Source: Apricaphanius iberus
Taxonomy: Eukaryota > Chordata > Actinopteri > Cyprinodontiformes > Aphaniidae
NCBI GenBank assembly: GCA_028564705.1
Contig: JAPXFQ010001150.1
Span: 1-64,000, forward strand
Direction: 5' to 3'
DNA length: 64,000 nucleotides
Below are positions 10,798 through 23,554 of the stretch, piece by piece (within the stretch, counting starts at the first letter, position 1; each line of letters opens with the position of its first letter). The position numbers were made by a program, and so were the translations under genes. Below the pieces are notes generated by a model. That model did not search any database. It was not told the DNA's origin and was given only the letters and a program-made list of their open reading frames with translations.

Positions 10798-12774
10798 CCT
10801 ACACTATTGGTCGTCCTAATTGTAAATCATCCTGAGAGTCTGCATGCTCACTTTTACATGTTTATCTGTCATGCTACGCCAATATCCATTTATTCTGCCA
10901 CAGTTCTCATTGGATAGTTTGAAAAGGGCTGTAAGTCGTAAGAGAAAGAGTCTTTGAGGTGTATGAGAGGAAGAAAGGGATCAGAAGGGAGAAACAAGAC
11001 CAAAGTGTTTTTAGGAGATTTTTTCCAAGATGGTGTGTGTTGACAGCACAGGTCGGGTTCCCCCCTAATTTCTCCATTGCCAAGTTTCTACTCAGCAAGT
11101 GGGCTAACGTTTTGGGTTACTTTGTCAGGAGATCAAATACATATTGATTTATTTTCTGTGATGCATGGAAATTTAGCCTTCAGCGGCATTGTATCTGCTC
11201 CATGAGCGCAGCTCTCGGTGAGACGGAGTAAGTCTTCGCTGTAATGAAACAGATGTGTGTTGAATATCCAACTAACTTCAGCGCGGTAAATTTGGCATGT
11301 TATTTGGAGAAATGCATTACAAATTACGGCTAGAAGTTATCTACATCTAAATGGTAAGTTTCATGGGAAGTTTTGTTGTTGTGATGGTGCTTTTTTTTTC
11401 CTTCTAAAAGTGGAGAGGGGGGGTTCTTTCCTGAAATTTCTAAAAATCCCCTACTATACCTTTAACAACAGTTGAATTACTCTTATAAATTACTGTGATA
11501 AATTTGATTTAATTAGTCAGTTTTCAGCTCAGTTGTGTAAATAACAGTTACAGCTTAACCTAGTGTTATGTTTGGATAAAGCTTATGGTTGGTGGTTCTC
11601 ATTTTTAGGAAAGTGCAATGCAATTTGGATTGAACATTACATCACCAGAGCTATACAAAAGTGCTTTACATTATTAAAAAGTAAATAGGGGGAGAAAAGG
11701 TGATCAAAGTATATGTTAAAATCATGAATTGACAACTATGCCAACACTTCAATGGATGGATGGAAAACCAACATAGATAAAAATGGAAGGGTTGGAAATC
11801 TTAGATTTGTCTGACATGAGGTCATTGAATGTTATATGACACTGTCACTACATTAAGAGGAATCAGGCTCAAACAATCTCAGAAAAAATTACAATACAAT
11901 AAAAATGCACATTAAGGGCCTTGGTATTCAACCGATTCGGTTTCAGGTTTCTTTTTAGAAACTAGAATTAATTCATTAAAACCTTCTACATTTTTTTCCA
12001 GCTTAAAGCTTGAAAGCCTTCTGACACTTTCCTACAGTCTTTTTTTTCTTTTTGTTCTTAAGGCTCTGACCCAACCATCTACACATGAAAATATTATTTG
12101 AATAAGAAGGGCTGTATATCAACAGCACCATTCAAGATTCCTACTGGATTAACAATGTCCAATTAAAGATAGCTTTTCTGTACAGAGAAGTGTCTCAACA
12201 AAGTTAGCAAGTGAAAAAATTAAGATATGACATGAATGTCCCAACAGATAAGTCAAAGCTGGCAACTCTGGCTTCATCCTGAAATGCATTCAGCTACATT
12301 TATTTTAACTATCTTTGACTATTCTAGTAGTAACTCAAATGCCTTTGTTTTTGCATGTGCCATTATGTGATCACATCCAACTTACAGAAGAAGCTTGCTA
12401 ATTTCTCCTTGTTCTCAATTTCCTCAGATCTGTCCCATGAGATGAGCAACACTGATTGATGAATACCAAGTGTGTGTGGTTGGCTGTATGTGTGTGTGGA
12501 AGGAAGGGGGGCACAGTTGATGGATTATAAGAGACCCTCTGGATGCTATCGAGAACTGAAGTCTCAACAACAGCTTAACTCTTCTACAGCTCAAACATCT
12601 CAGGCCCTAAGCTGTAAAGCTTTGTCAAATCTTGTTGACTTGTTGGTATGTTCTCCATGCACATATTGGAGGAGTTACCTTAAGGTGGTCTATTCAATCA
12701 TTTTTTAGCACCTTGCTGATATAGAGTTGTTATTTTGTTTGTTTTTTCCACCTGATTTTTCCAAAATGAATTCA
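10798..12774. other. Unassigned DNA
   Basis: No gene found. The stretch near 11160-11460 ends in CCCCTACTATACCTTTAA and may be a decayed MITE, but I cannot find a matching left end. Short ORFs at 10907-11147 and 12472-12708 show no motif. Confidence 0.4.
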
Positions 12775-12870
12775 GTTCTTGCATCCATTTTCTATATCTT
12801 TTTATCCTTGGAGGGTCACAGGCAGATTGGTGTCCAACGGTCTCTACGTGAGTGGCAAGGTACATGCTAG
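12775..12870 (-). repeat. Tail-type dispersed repeat fragment
   Basis: Read on the plus strand, CATCCATTTTCTATATC followed by TTATCCTTGGAGGGTCACAGG is a decayed reverse copy of the repeat at 45008-45162 (there: CCTGGAGGACTAAGTGG then AAAATGGATGG). It is a common fish retroposon-tail sequence. Confidence 0.55.
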
Positions 12871-14601
12871 CCAGCTCACTACTCAGTTTTATAAGTTGTG
12901 CTCCCTTCTCAAAGATTGTGCAACAAATCTTTCGGTCCTCTCCACAATAGACTAATAGAAGATATGCAGCCTCTTTCTGCAAACACTGAAGGACCTCATC
13001 CTCCTTGAAGAGTAACTAAACCCCAAAACAACTTTTTGATGCTTATAAACTGTATACATGGGTCTTTACCAATGCAATCTTTCAGTTTCTGGGCATTTTT
13101 TTACATTTTCGTGTAAACTTGTTAAATTCTACCCTTTTTAGTCGAAAACTGTCTTAGTGCTGCCACTTCTGGTTGATGTGTGGCTACAGCCAGGGGCGTC
13201 GTAGTGGGGGGAAAGTGGGCCTGACTACCCATTATTGCCCCCCCCCCATTTCAATTTACTGTATTTAATTATGTTGTTTTAGCAAATAAAAACGTGAGAA
13301 TTAGACCAATGTTTATCTCAGCGTTAGTTCTCAAATTAGGAGTCCCCCCTCTAGCAGGCGTAAAATGGTATATTCCACTCAACAGCCTGAGCTTGCTAGT
13401 ACGACAAAACATGTATATCTAACAATTCAATCCTCTGCTAATTTAATAATTGTAATGTGTGGCTATTGATCCAATGATTCATAGACATGAATATAGATAG
13501 CTGCCGCCCATTGAATTCTATTAGTAAATGTATGTTAGCTATGGAATTAGACTGCTAGTAGGTAAAACTTAACTAATAACTAACTGGTAACTGATAAATA
13601 ATAACCATGAGAAAAAAGTAGACACGTGCGTTATGAGCATAATTCTGGCGTTTTTTAATAATTTGACCCCCGCACCCCTGGTGCATTTCTACAGCGGTTA
13701 TCGGGTGAGAGGTACAGTGCACCTTGGACAGGTCGCCAGTCCATCCATCTCAGTGCGCACTCCTATGGTAGTTTACGGGTCAGGAAACGGCTCGTTCTGA
13801 GAGTCTTCGATTTATGGTCGCTACAATGGGAGAAATGTTTCCACATGTTAAACTTTAAGTCTGAAGTTAATAACATAATTGCAGTCTCCAATCTTCAATG
13901 GAGCGATTCTGCATGCAAATACCACAGCTACCAATACCCACGGGAGTATTCTGTCCACAGAAAAAAAAATCTAAAACCTCACGTCAACTTCTGCAACTAT
14001 CCGACTATTAGATTATGAAAAAGAAGAAAGAAAAGTGAGCATTTTCATTACATGCTGTGCAGGAACTGAGTCAGGTATTCTAATAAAAAGCAAGCATTTA
14101 TTTTTTATGTGTAGTCCTCTGGTCAGGTTTTGGTTGAGAAAAAGCATTTTGTAACTAGCCGGGTCATTCTTGTGATCTGGCAGCAATATGGTTGGCTTTA
14201 GTTTAGCAGAAAATAATTTAAGTTTATGGAAACTACAAAATGATACTTGTTCCCATTCACTTATATTTTTTAAGATAATCTAAAGGAGAGTCAAACCTCA
14301 GATTTAGGAGGAAAAATGCGGTTTTCATCCTGGCCGTGGAATACTGAACCAGCTCTACACCCATAGCAGGGTCTAGATATGTTTTGTTTTAAATCCAAAC
14401 AAAAATGTTAACTCTAATAAATAAACCTAACAGATTTTCTTTTGGTGGCTCTATTTTGAATATTGCCAAGTTATCTCCCAACAATGATGAGAAGTAAAAT
14501 ACAAACCGTTACAATGGTGAATCTGTAGTTTGCAACATTTTAAGTTCAAGGCAGCTGCCATTATCTGAACTAATAAACAAGGTAATTATGATAGACTTAG
14601 A
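12871..14601. other. Unassigned DNA around the second tail fragment
   Basis: Apart from the repeat fragment at 13690-13775 no feature is recognised. The bases near 13190-13260 (GGGGCGTCGTAGTGGGG and a run of C) resemble a dispersed fish repeat, but I cannot name it. Confidence 0.4.
13690..13775 (-). repeat. Second fragment of the tail-type dispersed repeat
   Basis: The words CTTGGACAGGTCGCCAGTCC and TCGGGTGAGAGG are the reverse complement of the start of the repeat at 45008 (GATGGACTGGCAACCTGTCC). It lies 0.8 kb from the related fragment at 12775-12870 and in the same orientation, so the two may be remains of one interrupted copy. Confidence 0.5.
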
Positions 14602-14765
14602 CCAGAGGTTGCGCTAGACATTGTTTTTTTTGCCTGTCATTTTTACCGGCAGAGTAAAAAAAATCTGGTCACAGTCAATTTTTATCCATCAATTTGGGGG
14701 TCAACGCCTATCTCCAGCAATTGTCTGACAAGTTAATACCTATTCAATAGTATCTATTAAGTAAG
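14602..14765 (+). repeat. Dispersed hAT-like repeat fragment, copy 1
   Basis: It starts CAGAGGTTGCGCTAGACATT and then carries TTTTTTGCCTGTCA, a CATCAATTTGGGGGTC segment and GTTAATACCTATTCA. The same ordered words recur at 17268-17450. CAGAGGTTG at the start is a hAT-type end in fish repeats. There is no coding capacity. Confidence 0.6.
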
Positions 14766-15053
14766 TATTCATATGAAAACAGACACAATATACTTATGGG
14801 TGGAATATCCCTTTGAGTATATGAGAAAGAGTTGGCCAAAAGTATCAGTTCAGGGGTTGAATAACAGAAATACATTTATAACAGATTGCTATATAAAACC
14901 TTATCATTTATCAGCGTGAGAAATGGCATGTGTGGCGTGTGTCGGGCATTGAAAACTTCTACTCTTTACTACTTTTGCTGGATAAGCTCAGTCTTCAATC
15001 AGGAACTGCTATTTGCTGATTTTTATAGGACCCGACGTTCCTCAGCGGGACCT
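14766..15053. other. Unassigned DNA
   Basis: No feature recognised. If the neighbouring LTR assignment is right, the left part next to 15054 could be retroviral leader sequence, but I see no clear primer-binding site. Confidence 0.35.
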
Positions 15054-15648
15054 TGTAGAAATGCACCCAGAGACAGAGAGAAAGCACACCAAGACAACAG
15101 AATTCAATGACTGGCCTTCTCACCAGGGCAGCATGTTTTTATTTCCAGCACAACAACACAGAATCAAAGCGAACACGCCCAGTATTTCTTCACAGTTTAG
15201 ACTCAGTGACCTGTCTTTCCACATACACATGAATGGTCAGCAGAAGAATCATAGTTTTCCCATACCTTTTGCTTCCCCGAGACCTTGAACAGTTCATTTG
15301 TGAGTTATGTTTCTCATTATCCCAGCACAGCATTTGTAACTCACTTTTCACTCCCTGTTTCTGCTTCGAAACCAAGTTTAATAGACTCAGCTTTGTTCTG
15401 CTAGATAAACCACCTGCCAGGCCAACTACAGACACTGAGTTTTTCCACGATAATAGATCCACACAATTCTACTTGAGTATATGAATCTTACATATGTATA
15501 TGTTCTTACTACTTCAATACACACAAAAATGTTTACCCAAATATATGTAGAGCAAGTTATACAAAAACGCATATAAAAATATGAAACTACATATAAAAAT
15601 GTCTACCCAAATATGTGTAAAGCATATAAAAGAATTCATATTCTTCAC
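15054..15648 (-). repeat. Solo-LTR-like repeat, copy 1
   Basis: Bases 15207-15648 match 44284-44727 closely over about 440 bp in the same orientation. In both copies the similarity ends exactly at CTTCACA, so on the minus strand both begin TGTGAAGAA, as a retroviral LTR should begin with TG. Copy 1 continues with an AATAAA signal (minus strand, near 15140) and can be read to TTTCTACA at 15054, giving TG...CA ends and about 595 bp. The second copy lies next to the ERV at 34.8-44.2 kb. I infer an LTR of that or a related family. No clear target-site duplication is visible. Confidence 0.6.
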
Positions 15649-17267
15649 ATGTGAGCATGGGAAGTCAGTGAAATGCGTGTGCCTCACGCTCATTGCGTGA
15701 GACTTGAGAGCACTGCTACGATGTCTGTCTGCTCATTTAATTCACTAAATTAACCTGTTCTGTTCAATATCACCTTCAAATATGAATGTACTTTTTGTTA
15801 TCTAACCTTGTTGTGTTACTATTACTGTCTTTTTCTTGTAAAAATGCACATCCCCTATTTATTTTTTTGCTGTACTTTAAGTCACATTTGTGTTTGTATT
15901 CTGTGATTTGAAATTGTAAAGAGCATGTTTTTAAATGCACTGTGAGCATAATACTTTGAAGTCCAATCAGCACACTAGTTTTCTCAGAATACTAAAATGG
16001 TATTCCAAACTACCAAGCACTCATGTTACGTATGAACATTCTGTAAATACTTCTACATTAACCTGCTCAGTTGCACAATCCTCAAATCTGAATATGCCAA
16101 TTTTGTCATATGTAATTTTATCCTTAATGTATACATAGTATTCTTAATTTAGTTTATTATATTTTTTCTAGTTTGAATCTAATGCTCCTTAATTAACTGG
16201 TATTTTCATTTTGGTGCTGTTACAACTGAATTTCCCCTCTGTTTTTAAAATAATTTTAAGTTGGATATTTCTTAACCACTTTAGTTAGTCATTTTTGTCT
16301 TGGCAGGGGAAGAGGTTCTCCAAGCAGAAGACAAATGGTACCAGGCCAAACGGCATCGACGTGTTCGCCTGATGGATGGGAGATTTTTAGGTTTTTTTGT
16401 GCTGCAAGAAATGTATTGTTAATTAAATGATCTTTAATAATAATAATGGATTGCATTTATATAGCCGTTTTCAAGACACCCAAAGCACTATATATTCAAT
16501 CTCACATTCAAATTGCAATTATGTATATTTTGCAAATCATGAAGCTCTACTTTTGATCCAGTCTAGCCAGCATTGGATGTTCATTGTTTCCACAATGTGT
16601 TGTGTTTTTAGGTATCTCTGGTCTGCTCTTGGTCCTAGTAATGGCAAATAAAGTTTTTACTTTCAGTGTCCCTAGCTTCTCTTGTACAAATCTAGAACAT
16701 CACACAAATCACTATATGTATTCTGCTTGTTATACATTATGTGCAATGAGTGTTACTCTACATACAAATAAAGAGTATTTCTGTCATATCTCAATGTCGA
16801 TTACAGTTCTTCCTTGTGACTTAAAAGGGAGCTCAGGCTTGCTAAAATATAGGTGAAATTTGTATAATCTCTCTTTAAATTGATAAAATAGTGTTAAGGT
16901 AAGTCATTTATACTGGCACTATTTTGAAATGTGATATGTTCAGATGATTTAAAATACAGAGGGGTATAAACTGTTTAGATAATACAGAAACTACTTTAAA
17001 AAAAATAGATAATACAGAAACCAATGAACTCATAGGGACAGCTTAATAAACGATAATATTTCAATCAGCAGGGATTGTTTTGTTCCCTTTTGCATGGTAA
17101 ATGGTAAATATGCTTTTGTAAACATTAGGGTGTATATCATAAGTAACATGTACAGTAACATTTATTTAACTTTATTTTATTCAAGTTATTTTACAGTTGT
17201 GTGTACTCAGACAGTAGTATGCATAAATAACTTGTAATTGAGTCTTCTCTGGTTTGTTTTAGTCCCA
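15649..17267. other. Unassigned AT-rich DNA
   Basis: No gene recognised. Two stretches (about 15750-15960 and 16055-16080) resemble 57630-57840: all contain ATTAACCT followed by TTC or CTCAGTTGCAC variants, and TAAATGCACTGTGAGCATA occurs near 15932 with a close match near 57811. They look like old dispersed repeats. Confidence 0.4.
16433..16500 (-). repeat. Retroposon 3' tail fragment
   Basis: The reverse complement reads CTTTGGGTGTCTTGAAAA, then CTATATAAATGCAA and ends in an ATT/TTA repeat. This is the usual 3' tail of fish L2-mobilised SINEs and LINEs. It is too short to classify. Confidence 0.55.
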
Positions 17268-17450
17268 ATCAGAGGTTGGACTAGACATTTTTTTTGTCTG
17301 TAATTTTGACCGTCAGGGTAAAAAAAAAAATCACAATCTATTTTAATCCGTCAAATTTTAATGCCACTTGGGGGTCGAGGGGGGTTGCCTATCTTCAGCA
17401 GTTGTCTGATGAGTTAATACCTATTCAGTAGTATCTGTTAAGTAGTGTTT
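17268..17450 (+). repeat. Dispersed hAT-like repeat fragment, copy 2
   Basis: It shares with 14602-14765 the ordered words CAGAGGTTG, CTAGACATT, a poly-T run, GGGGGTC and GTTAATACCTATTCA. Both copies stop being similar soon after GTATCT, so both are probably truncated members of one hAT-like family. Confidence 0.6.
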
Positions 17451-17554
17451 AATCAAGACAACCTGACCACAGAACAAAACAAAGTCAAATCAAATCAAAT
17501 GCTTGCACTGTTATCAGAATACCTGTTTTAGTTCCTGCACGGAATGGAACGAAA

Positions 17555-17765
17555 ATGCTCATTTTATTTATTTAATTCAATTGACTTTTATGTATATAGC
17601 GCCAATTAACAACAAATGTCATCTCAAGACACTTTACAACAAAAGTCATTATAATAAAATTATACAAACATTCCAATCACTTAAAAGTTTTCAATGTAGG
17701 AATCCCAGCAGATTGTGATGAGTCATCGAAGTGAGGTTGTGCTCAGTCCTGCATAGAGGACCGTG
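17555..17765 (-). mobile_element. L2 LINE 3' end fragment
   Basis: It closely matches the 3' terminal region of L2 copy D (46937-47130): both contain TATATAGC, CAATTAACAACAAATGTCAT or its variant, ACAAACATTCCAATCA and GATTGTGATGAGTCATCGA. Only non-coding 3' sequence is left, as expected of a severely 5'-truncated insertion. Confidence 0.75.
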
Positions 17766-20359
17766 GATCATAGTTTTCAATTTCAGTGGAGGACCGTCCG
17801 TACTCTTTGCCCCATGAGGGGGAGGAAACCATACCACAGAAAAGGTAGTATTTTTGTGTTGTTTTTAATAAAACCAATAAATATAAAGACTGGTGGCCAG
17901 TAAAAGCTTGGGTTTAACTCTGCTCCTCTCAACCATTTCAACTTCATCCTTTTCCTCTCTGACCTCTCCCTCGCTCTGTTCCATTTGTCTGCCTTTTCCG
18001 CACTCTTCATCTTTATCTTCCTCACTTCTGGCCACATCCTCACATAAACTGTAATCAAACCATTTGAAATGTAATTGTAAATTTGATATTAAAACACAAG
18101 ACACGTGAACTTGGGATGGAAATAAGCACCACCCATAATACAAACACACACACACATGATCTCTCTTCCTGCATAGGCCTCTTAACTTCCCTTACAGGAT
18201 TCTGCTTAATAAAAAAGGGTAAATCTTTACCTGCCTCTTTCTTTTTCTAAATCTTAATGATTCTGCATGATAAAAAGACAGTGGTAAGCTTGATAGTGAT
18301 ATAGGTCTGACAGGGCTGTGACTGCTTAATGTTGCTTAGCTGTAGTTTGAAAAGGGAAGATATCGAGAAAGAACAAACTCAACTAACAAAAACCCACAAA
18401 GTTTTGTTTCTGTTGGTTTAAATAATGTAACAATTACCTTTAAATTTTTTTTAAATAATTTCCATTTTTTTCATTGTTAGTCTAAAAAAAGAAATACAAT
18501 ACAGAAAACACTCGACATGTGGGGAAAAAAAAGAATATCTTTTCAAACGCATATCAAGCATATTTAAAAACATCAGAAGCAGAAAAACACATTCAAAGTA
18601 CCTGGAAAAGTGATATGTAAAATCTGCCTTTTCTCGCCCCTCCGTCTCAAACATGACACCGCCTTTGAGTGATACCGGGAGATGTAATCGGCAAGCTCCA
18701 CTCAAATGTGGCTGTCTAACCAATGAGAGAGCTGATTATCTTCGAGGAGCAGCTGTGATTGGTTGAACTTGGTTTTCAGTGTTCTCAGGGACCAGGAGGG
18801 TCACACGAATGCTAAAAGGAGAGGGTAAACCATTTAGGAAATGCGATTGCAAAAAGGATTTGAAAATGAGAGATGGAAAGAGAAAACGGATGTAGAAAAG
18901 GGAATAAGTTTTTTAAATGTATGAAAAGGAAAGATACTTAAAATCTCATTTATTAATTATGTTATTTAATTCTCCATTTTGAAATAGGATTTGAAAAACA
19001 TTTTCAAATCACAGTATTTAATAATCAAATAATAAATACAATTTGCAATTCCTCTTTAGTATTTAAATTTAAAATGTGTAATTACAAAATGTTTTTCAAA
19101 TTTGTCTTCTTTGTATGGATTAATTGTTGAATTTGAAATTATATTTAGCAATCTATATTTTTAATTCACAATTAAGCAGTTATTGTCAAAATGCTGTATT
19201 GCTTTTCCAATGACCCCCGTAGTCCTCCATATTCTGATGGGTTTGCTGTTTTGTCAGAACACCAGCTTCGGGCAGCACTGACTGCAATGAGCCAGTGGCT
19301 TAAATTGATAAGGCTTGGGGTAGCTGTGCTCAATGAACCCTCACTTTTCCTCCGATGACGGCGGAAAAAAGAAATCCAGATTTTTCCCCTAACTTAAGGT
19401 AGAGAGACTTTATGGAGCTCAGTGGCCGCATACCATATCAGTTTGAGCCGCTGGCTCAGCCATGACTGTTTTCCTAACCACACCCCTGTGTCCCCCCTCC
19501 ACTCATCCTCCACACTCAGCCCTGCCGACTTTGGTAGAATTGTTCAAATGATGCCTGGGGGCGGAATAATGCTTTTTCATTGGGTTCCTTATAATTTACA
19601 TAAACATCCGACAGATTTCACAGTGTGTGTATTTGACTAAGGTGTATGGTCGGAGACCTATGTCAATACAGAAAGCTAGGTAGAAAAGTATTTATAAAAG
19701 CCACTCACCGCAACAATAAAAGCGAGACTCCTATTCTGGGGAGTGTAGGAGAAAACCACTTCATTTTCTTTGGCTTACTCTGTGTGGAGGTTGATGCACT
19801 CATATATAGGAACAACGTCATATACACGAGTATTGCAAGGCTGTTTTACCAACAACTAACTTTAGCCGTTAGCAAGCTTTCTCTCCTTTTTGCATGAGAA
19901 ACTTCACCATTTCCACGTACATTTTGATCCTGTAAAAGTTTTTCATTGCTGTCCATTTGTTGTAGGCTTCACCTGAACTAATTCTGGTTTTAGATCTTCT
20001 AAGGTCGCAGTAAATGCCTCGTTGCTCCAGGCAGTTGTTTACAATAGTATTTGGCAACCTACAATGGCACGCCACTATTGGCTGGAACACATAAATATAG
20101 TGCGGTTGTTGGAAAAACAAACTGGGCCCTCTCCAGAATCTATGTATTAGAGGGATATAACTGGAGTGGATAAAGGCCCGCTCTTCCGAAGACTCTAGCA
20201 TTATCTTTGTCCATCACTTTCTAGCCTTAAAACCTGGTGTAAATCTTTTTCTGTCCTAATTCATGATTCAACCTTTGTTCAATTCTCTAATCATTTTATT
20301 CTGGTAAATTAATACATTACTGTTAAAAATCGGAGAGGGATTATAAGGTTAGTGTCTAT
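17766..20359. other. Unassigned DNA
   Basis: No recognised gene. The region is AT-rich around 18900-19200. The ORFs at 17783-18155 and 18451-18723 have no known motif. One coding-looking segment at 19869-20201 is listed separately. Confidence 0.4.
19869..20201 (-). pseudogene. Coding-looking fragment, possibly DNA-transposon derived
   Basis: The 110-residue minus-strand ORF ends with a segment containing RISSGEAYNKWTAMKNFY and EMVKFLMQKGE. The pattern G-E-A-x3-W-x2-M/L followed by a helix resembles short repeats found in transposon-associated fish proteins (recollection, not verified). The first half has no such pattern and there is no clear start. I do not recognise the family with confidence. 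Confidence 0.3.
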
Positions 20360-22165
20360 ATAAGTAATTATAAGCTTTATCAAAAAGGAAGGTTTTAAGC
20401 CTAGTCTTAAAAACAGAGTATCTGTCTCTCAAACTAAAACTGGGAGCAGGTTCCACAGGAGAGGAGCCTGATAACTAAAAGATCTTCCACCTATATTCTA
20501 TTTTTTGAAATCCTAGGAACTACCAGTAGACCTGCATTCTGAGAACGAAGTGCTCTGTTACGAATATATGGAACAATCAGATCTCTGATGTTCGATGGAG
20601 CTTGATAATTAAGGGCTTTATACGTAAGGAGGAGGATCTTAAACTCTATTCTGGATTAAACAGGTAGCCAATGGAGAGAAGACAAAACAGGAGAAATATA
20701 ATCTCTCTTTTTAACACTCATCAGAACTCTTGCTGCAGCATTTTGGATCAACTGAAGGCTTTTGATTGCATTTTGTGGTATTCCTGATAAGAATTAGAGT
20801 AGTCCAGCCTCGAAGTCACAAATGCATGGACTAGTTTCACTGCATCACTCCTGGACAGGATGTTTCTAATTTTAGCATTATTCCGGAGGTGAAAGAAAGA
20901 AATCCTAGAAACCTGTTTAATATGAGATTTAAATGTCATGTATTGGTCAAAAATTACACCACGGTTCTTTACATTATTACCAGAGGCCAAATTAATGCCA
21001 TCCAGATAAAGTGATTGACGTAGCAGTTTCCTTTTTAAAGGTTCTTGTCCAAAGACAACCTCTGTTTTGTCTGAATTTAGGAGCAGAAAATTCAGAGTCA
21101 TCCAAGTTTTTATATCTTCCAGACATGCTTGTAATCTACCTAACTGATTGGTTTCATCAGGTTTTATGGATAAATTTAATTGTGTATCATCAATATAACT
21201 GGAAATTCATACCATGTTGTCTAATTATTTTACCAACTGGAAGCATATATATAGTAAAGAGAATCGGTCCAAGCACAGAACCCTGTGGTACTCCATTGAC
21301 ATGAACAAACTAGAAACTAATGGACAGATATGATTTAAACCAACCTAGTGCTCTGTTCCCTTTATCCCTACATGTTCGAGCCTTTCTAAGAGAATATATT
21401 ATGATCGACTGTCAGAAGCAGCACTGAGATCTAGCAAGACCAGAACACTCACAAATCCATTATCTGATGCCATTAGAATATCATTAGTAACTTTTACCAG
21501 TGCTGCTTCAGTGCTATGATGAGCTCTGAAACCTGACTGAAATTCTTCAAACAGGTTGTTGCTGTTTAGATTCTCACATACTTGATTAGCAACTACTTTC
21601 TCAAGAATTTTGGATAAGAAAGGAAGTTTAGATATATGTCTGTAGTTAGCTAAATCATCTTGATCCAGGGAAGGTTTCTTAAGTAAAGGCCTAATTACAG
21701 CAACCTTAAATTCCTGTGGCACATATCCATTTATTAAAGATAGATTAATCATGTCTAGGATAGGGCCAGAAACCAGAGGGAACACTTCCTTAAATAATTT
21801 GGTTGGTATTAGGTCACACATACAAGTCAAGGGTTTAGATGAAACTAATATTTGTGATTATTCCGAAAGTTCAACAGAATCAAAATGATACAGACATAAA
21901 CATGGTTCTACAGTTCTCTCTGATACTGCCTCAGTTACTGAGAGAGAGAGTCATGTTTGGGATATTCCAATGATTTTATTCTTTATAGAATTTATTTTAC
22001 TTCCGAAGAAGCCCATAAAGTCATTACTACTGAGAGAAGGGGGAATAGTTGGCTCAACAGAGCTATGACTCTGTAATTTGGGAACTGTACTAAAAAGAAA
22101 CCTAGGATTGTTTTTATTTACCTCTATTAATGATGAGAAATATGCAGATTGCTTTTAAGAAAAAT
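20360..22165 (-). mobile_element. L2-type LINE, copy B (both ends truncated)
   Basis: Minus-strand L2 sequence closely related to copy A covers most of the reverse transcriptase region and the C-terminal tail. It lacks the endonuclease and ORF1 at its 5' side (about 22165) and the 3' non-coding region at its low-coordinate side (about 20360). Loss of the 3' end is not explained by 5' truncation during retrotransposition, so a later deletion is likely. Confidence 0.8.
20748..21830 (-). pseudogene. L2 copy B reverse transcriptase
   Basis: Two open pieces are separated by frame changes. The upstream piece (21830-21399) carries [37 protein letters not shown] and LVLLDLSAA. The downstream piece (21101-20748) carries LNSDKTEVVFG and the thumb-like region up to TSRLDYSNS. 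Between them, in a shifted frame, the catalytic box reads YIDD (21186-21197), keeping both aspartates. The GVPQGS region is badly damaged. It is a decayed relative of copies A and D. Confidence 0.82.
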
Positions 22166-22604
22166 GTTCCATATTCAACCTTTGATAATCTTATCACCTG
22201 GGTGGTACAGTGCCTTCCAGTATGTGGCCTCATCAAGCCAGCAGAACTTCTTTAACTTCATGTGACCATCTTTACTTCAGTTGTCTTATTACAGCTTGCT
22301 TCTTGCTTGTGACTATTGGGCTTATATTCCTACCAGAGAAAATCAAGAATCTTATTAGATGAGTCAAATGTTCTTGGTTTGGAGATGAAGGCATCCCTGA
22401 CATTTCCATAAAACCCATCTGAAACTTTGTCAGGTAGAACAGGCCTAATGAAAATAATACTTTTGTATGAAGATTAAATAGTTTTTTATTACACTAAAAT
22501 AAAAAATGCCTCCAGGTGACTAAATAGAAGGACCACGATGTGACTAAAACTAATATAAATCTCAGTCAAAAGACTAGTATTCAAACTACATTAAGTCTAC
22601 TCTT
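22166..22604. other. Unassigned DNA
   Basis: No gene or repeat recognised. Confidence 0.4.
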
Positions 22605-22912
22605 AAATGTATAGTGTTTTGTCTCGTCCAGAGGACCGCAAAGCGCTTCATTCACCCATTTATACACACACTGGTCATTGTACATTAAATTGTAGCGACA
22701 GGTGCCCCGGGACACACTGACAGAGGCGAGGCTGCTGGACACTGGTGCCACCTGGCCTTCTGATCATCACCAGTGGGTAAGGTATGTGAAGTTTGTTGCC
22801 CAATGATACAATGGAATGTAGCAGGCAGTGGCTGGAATTGAACCCATGATTTCTGGGTCACAGGCCACCAGCTGTAGCACAAAGCTGCTGCTGTTAAATT
22901 CAACAACGTAAA
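22605..22912 (-). mobile_element. tRNA-derived SINE
   Basis: On the minus strand a B-box-like GGTTCAATTCC (22834-22844) is followed by a body with CAGCCTCGCCTCTGTCAGTG and CCCGGGGCACCTGTCG and then by GGGTGAATGAAGCGCTTTG near the 3' end. This order is typical of a common teleost tRNA-SINE. The A-box side is degraded. The minus-strand ORF across it is not a gene. Confidence 0.75.
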
Positions 22913-23554
22913 CAGAAGCAGGGCCCAATTGTTCTTTCTAAACCCGTTCTTTCCAGAAGTGTCAAGGTGTCATGACAGAAGTCCATTAATCTTTTATGTC
23001 CAAGCACAGTTTAGAATTTTTTTAATCAATATTTCAATAATTTTATGGTGTGGTCTTTGTTTTGACGCAGGGATGAGTAAAATAAATTATCTATATCAAA
23101 GTGAGTGAATTATAGGAAAAATATTACAAATGTATTTTTTTTATGTTCAGGTGTGGGTGTTGGTCAAGTTGTGGTGTGAACATGTTCTTAATGTCCTTTA
23201 TATCTCTATTTGTGATGGTATAAAGTTCGGCAAGGGGGATGGGAGAGTGGTTGAACCTAATTGCAGTTTGCTGATTGACAAGTTGGGACTGGAGGACAGA
23301 TGAGACGAACCTGCAGTATTCACTTTCAGGCTGAATGTAGATGTGTGTTGTTTGATACCAGAGCTTTATGGATGAGTGTGTCTTGGAGCGGTGCTTCTTG
23401 TCAGGTCAGAGTTCCCCATCAATCCTGAACAGAAATTTTTCCTTCCAGCAGTCTGCATGTTGACATTAGCTTTTTATGAAAGCTACTTTATAAGCTTGGG
23501 TTAATAATACAGACTAATTGATCTGGAAATTAAAAAACCGAAAAGTTTGTAAAT
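22913..23554. other. Unassigned DNA
   Basis: No gene or repeat recognised. Confidence 0.4.
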
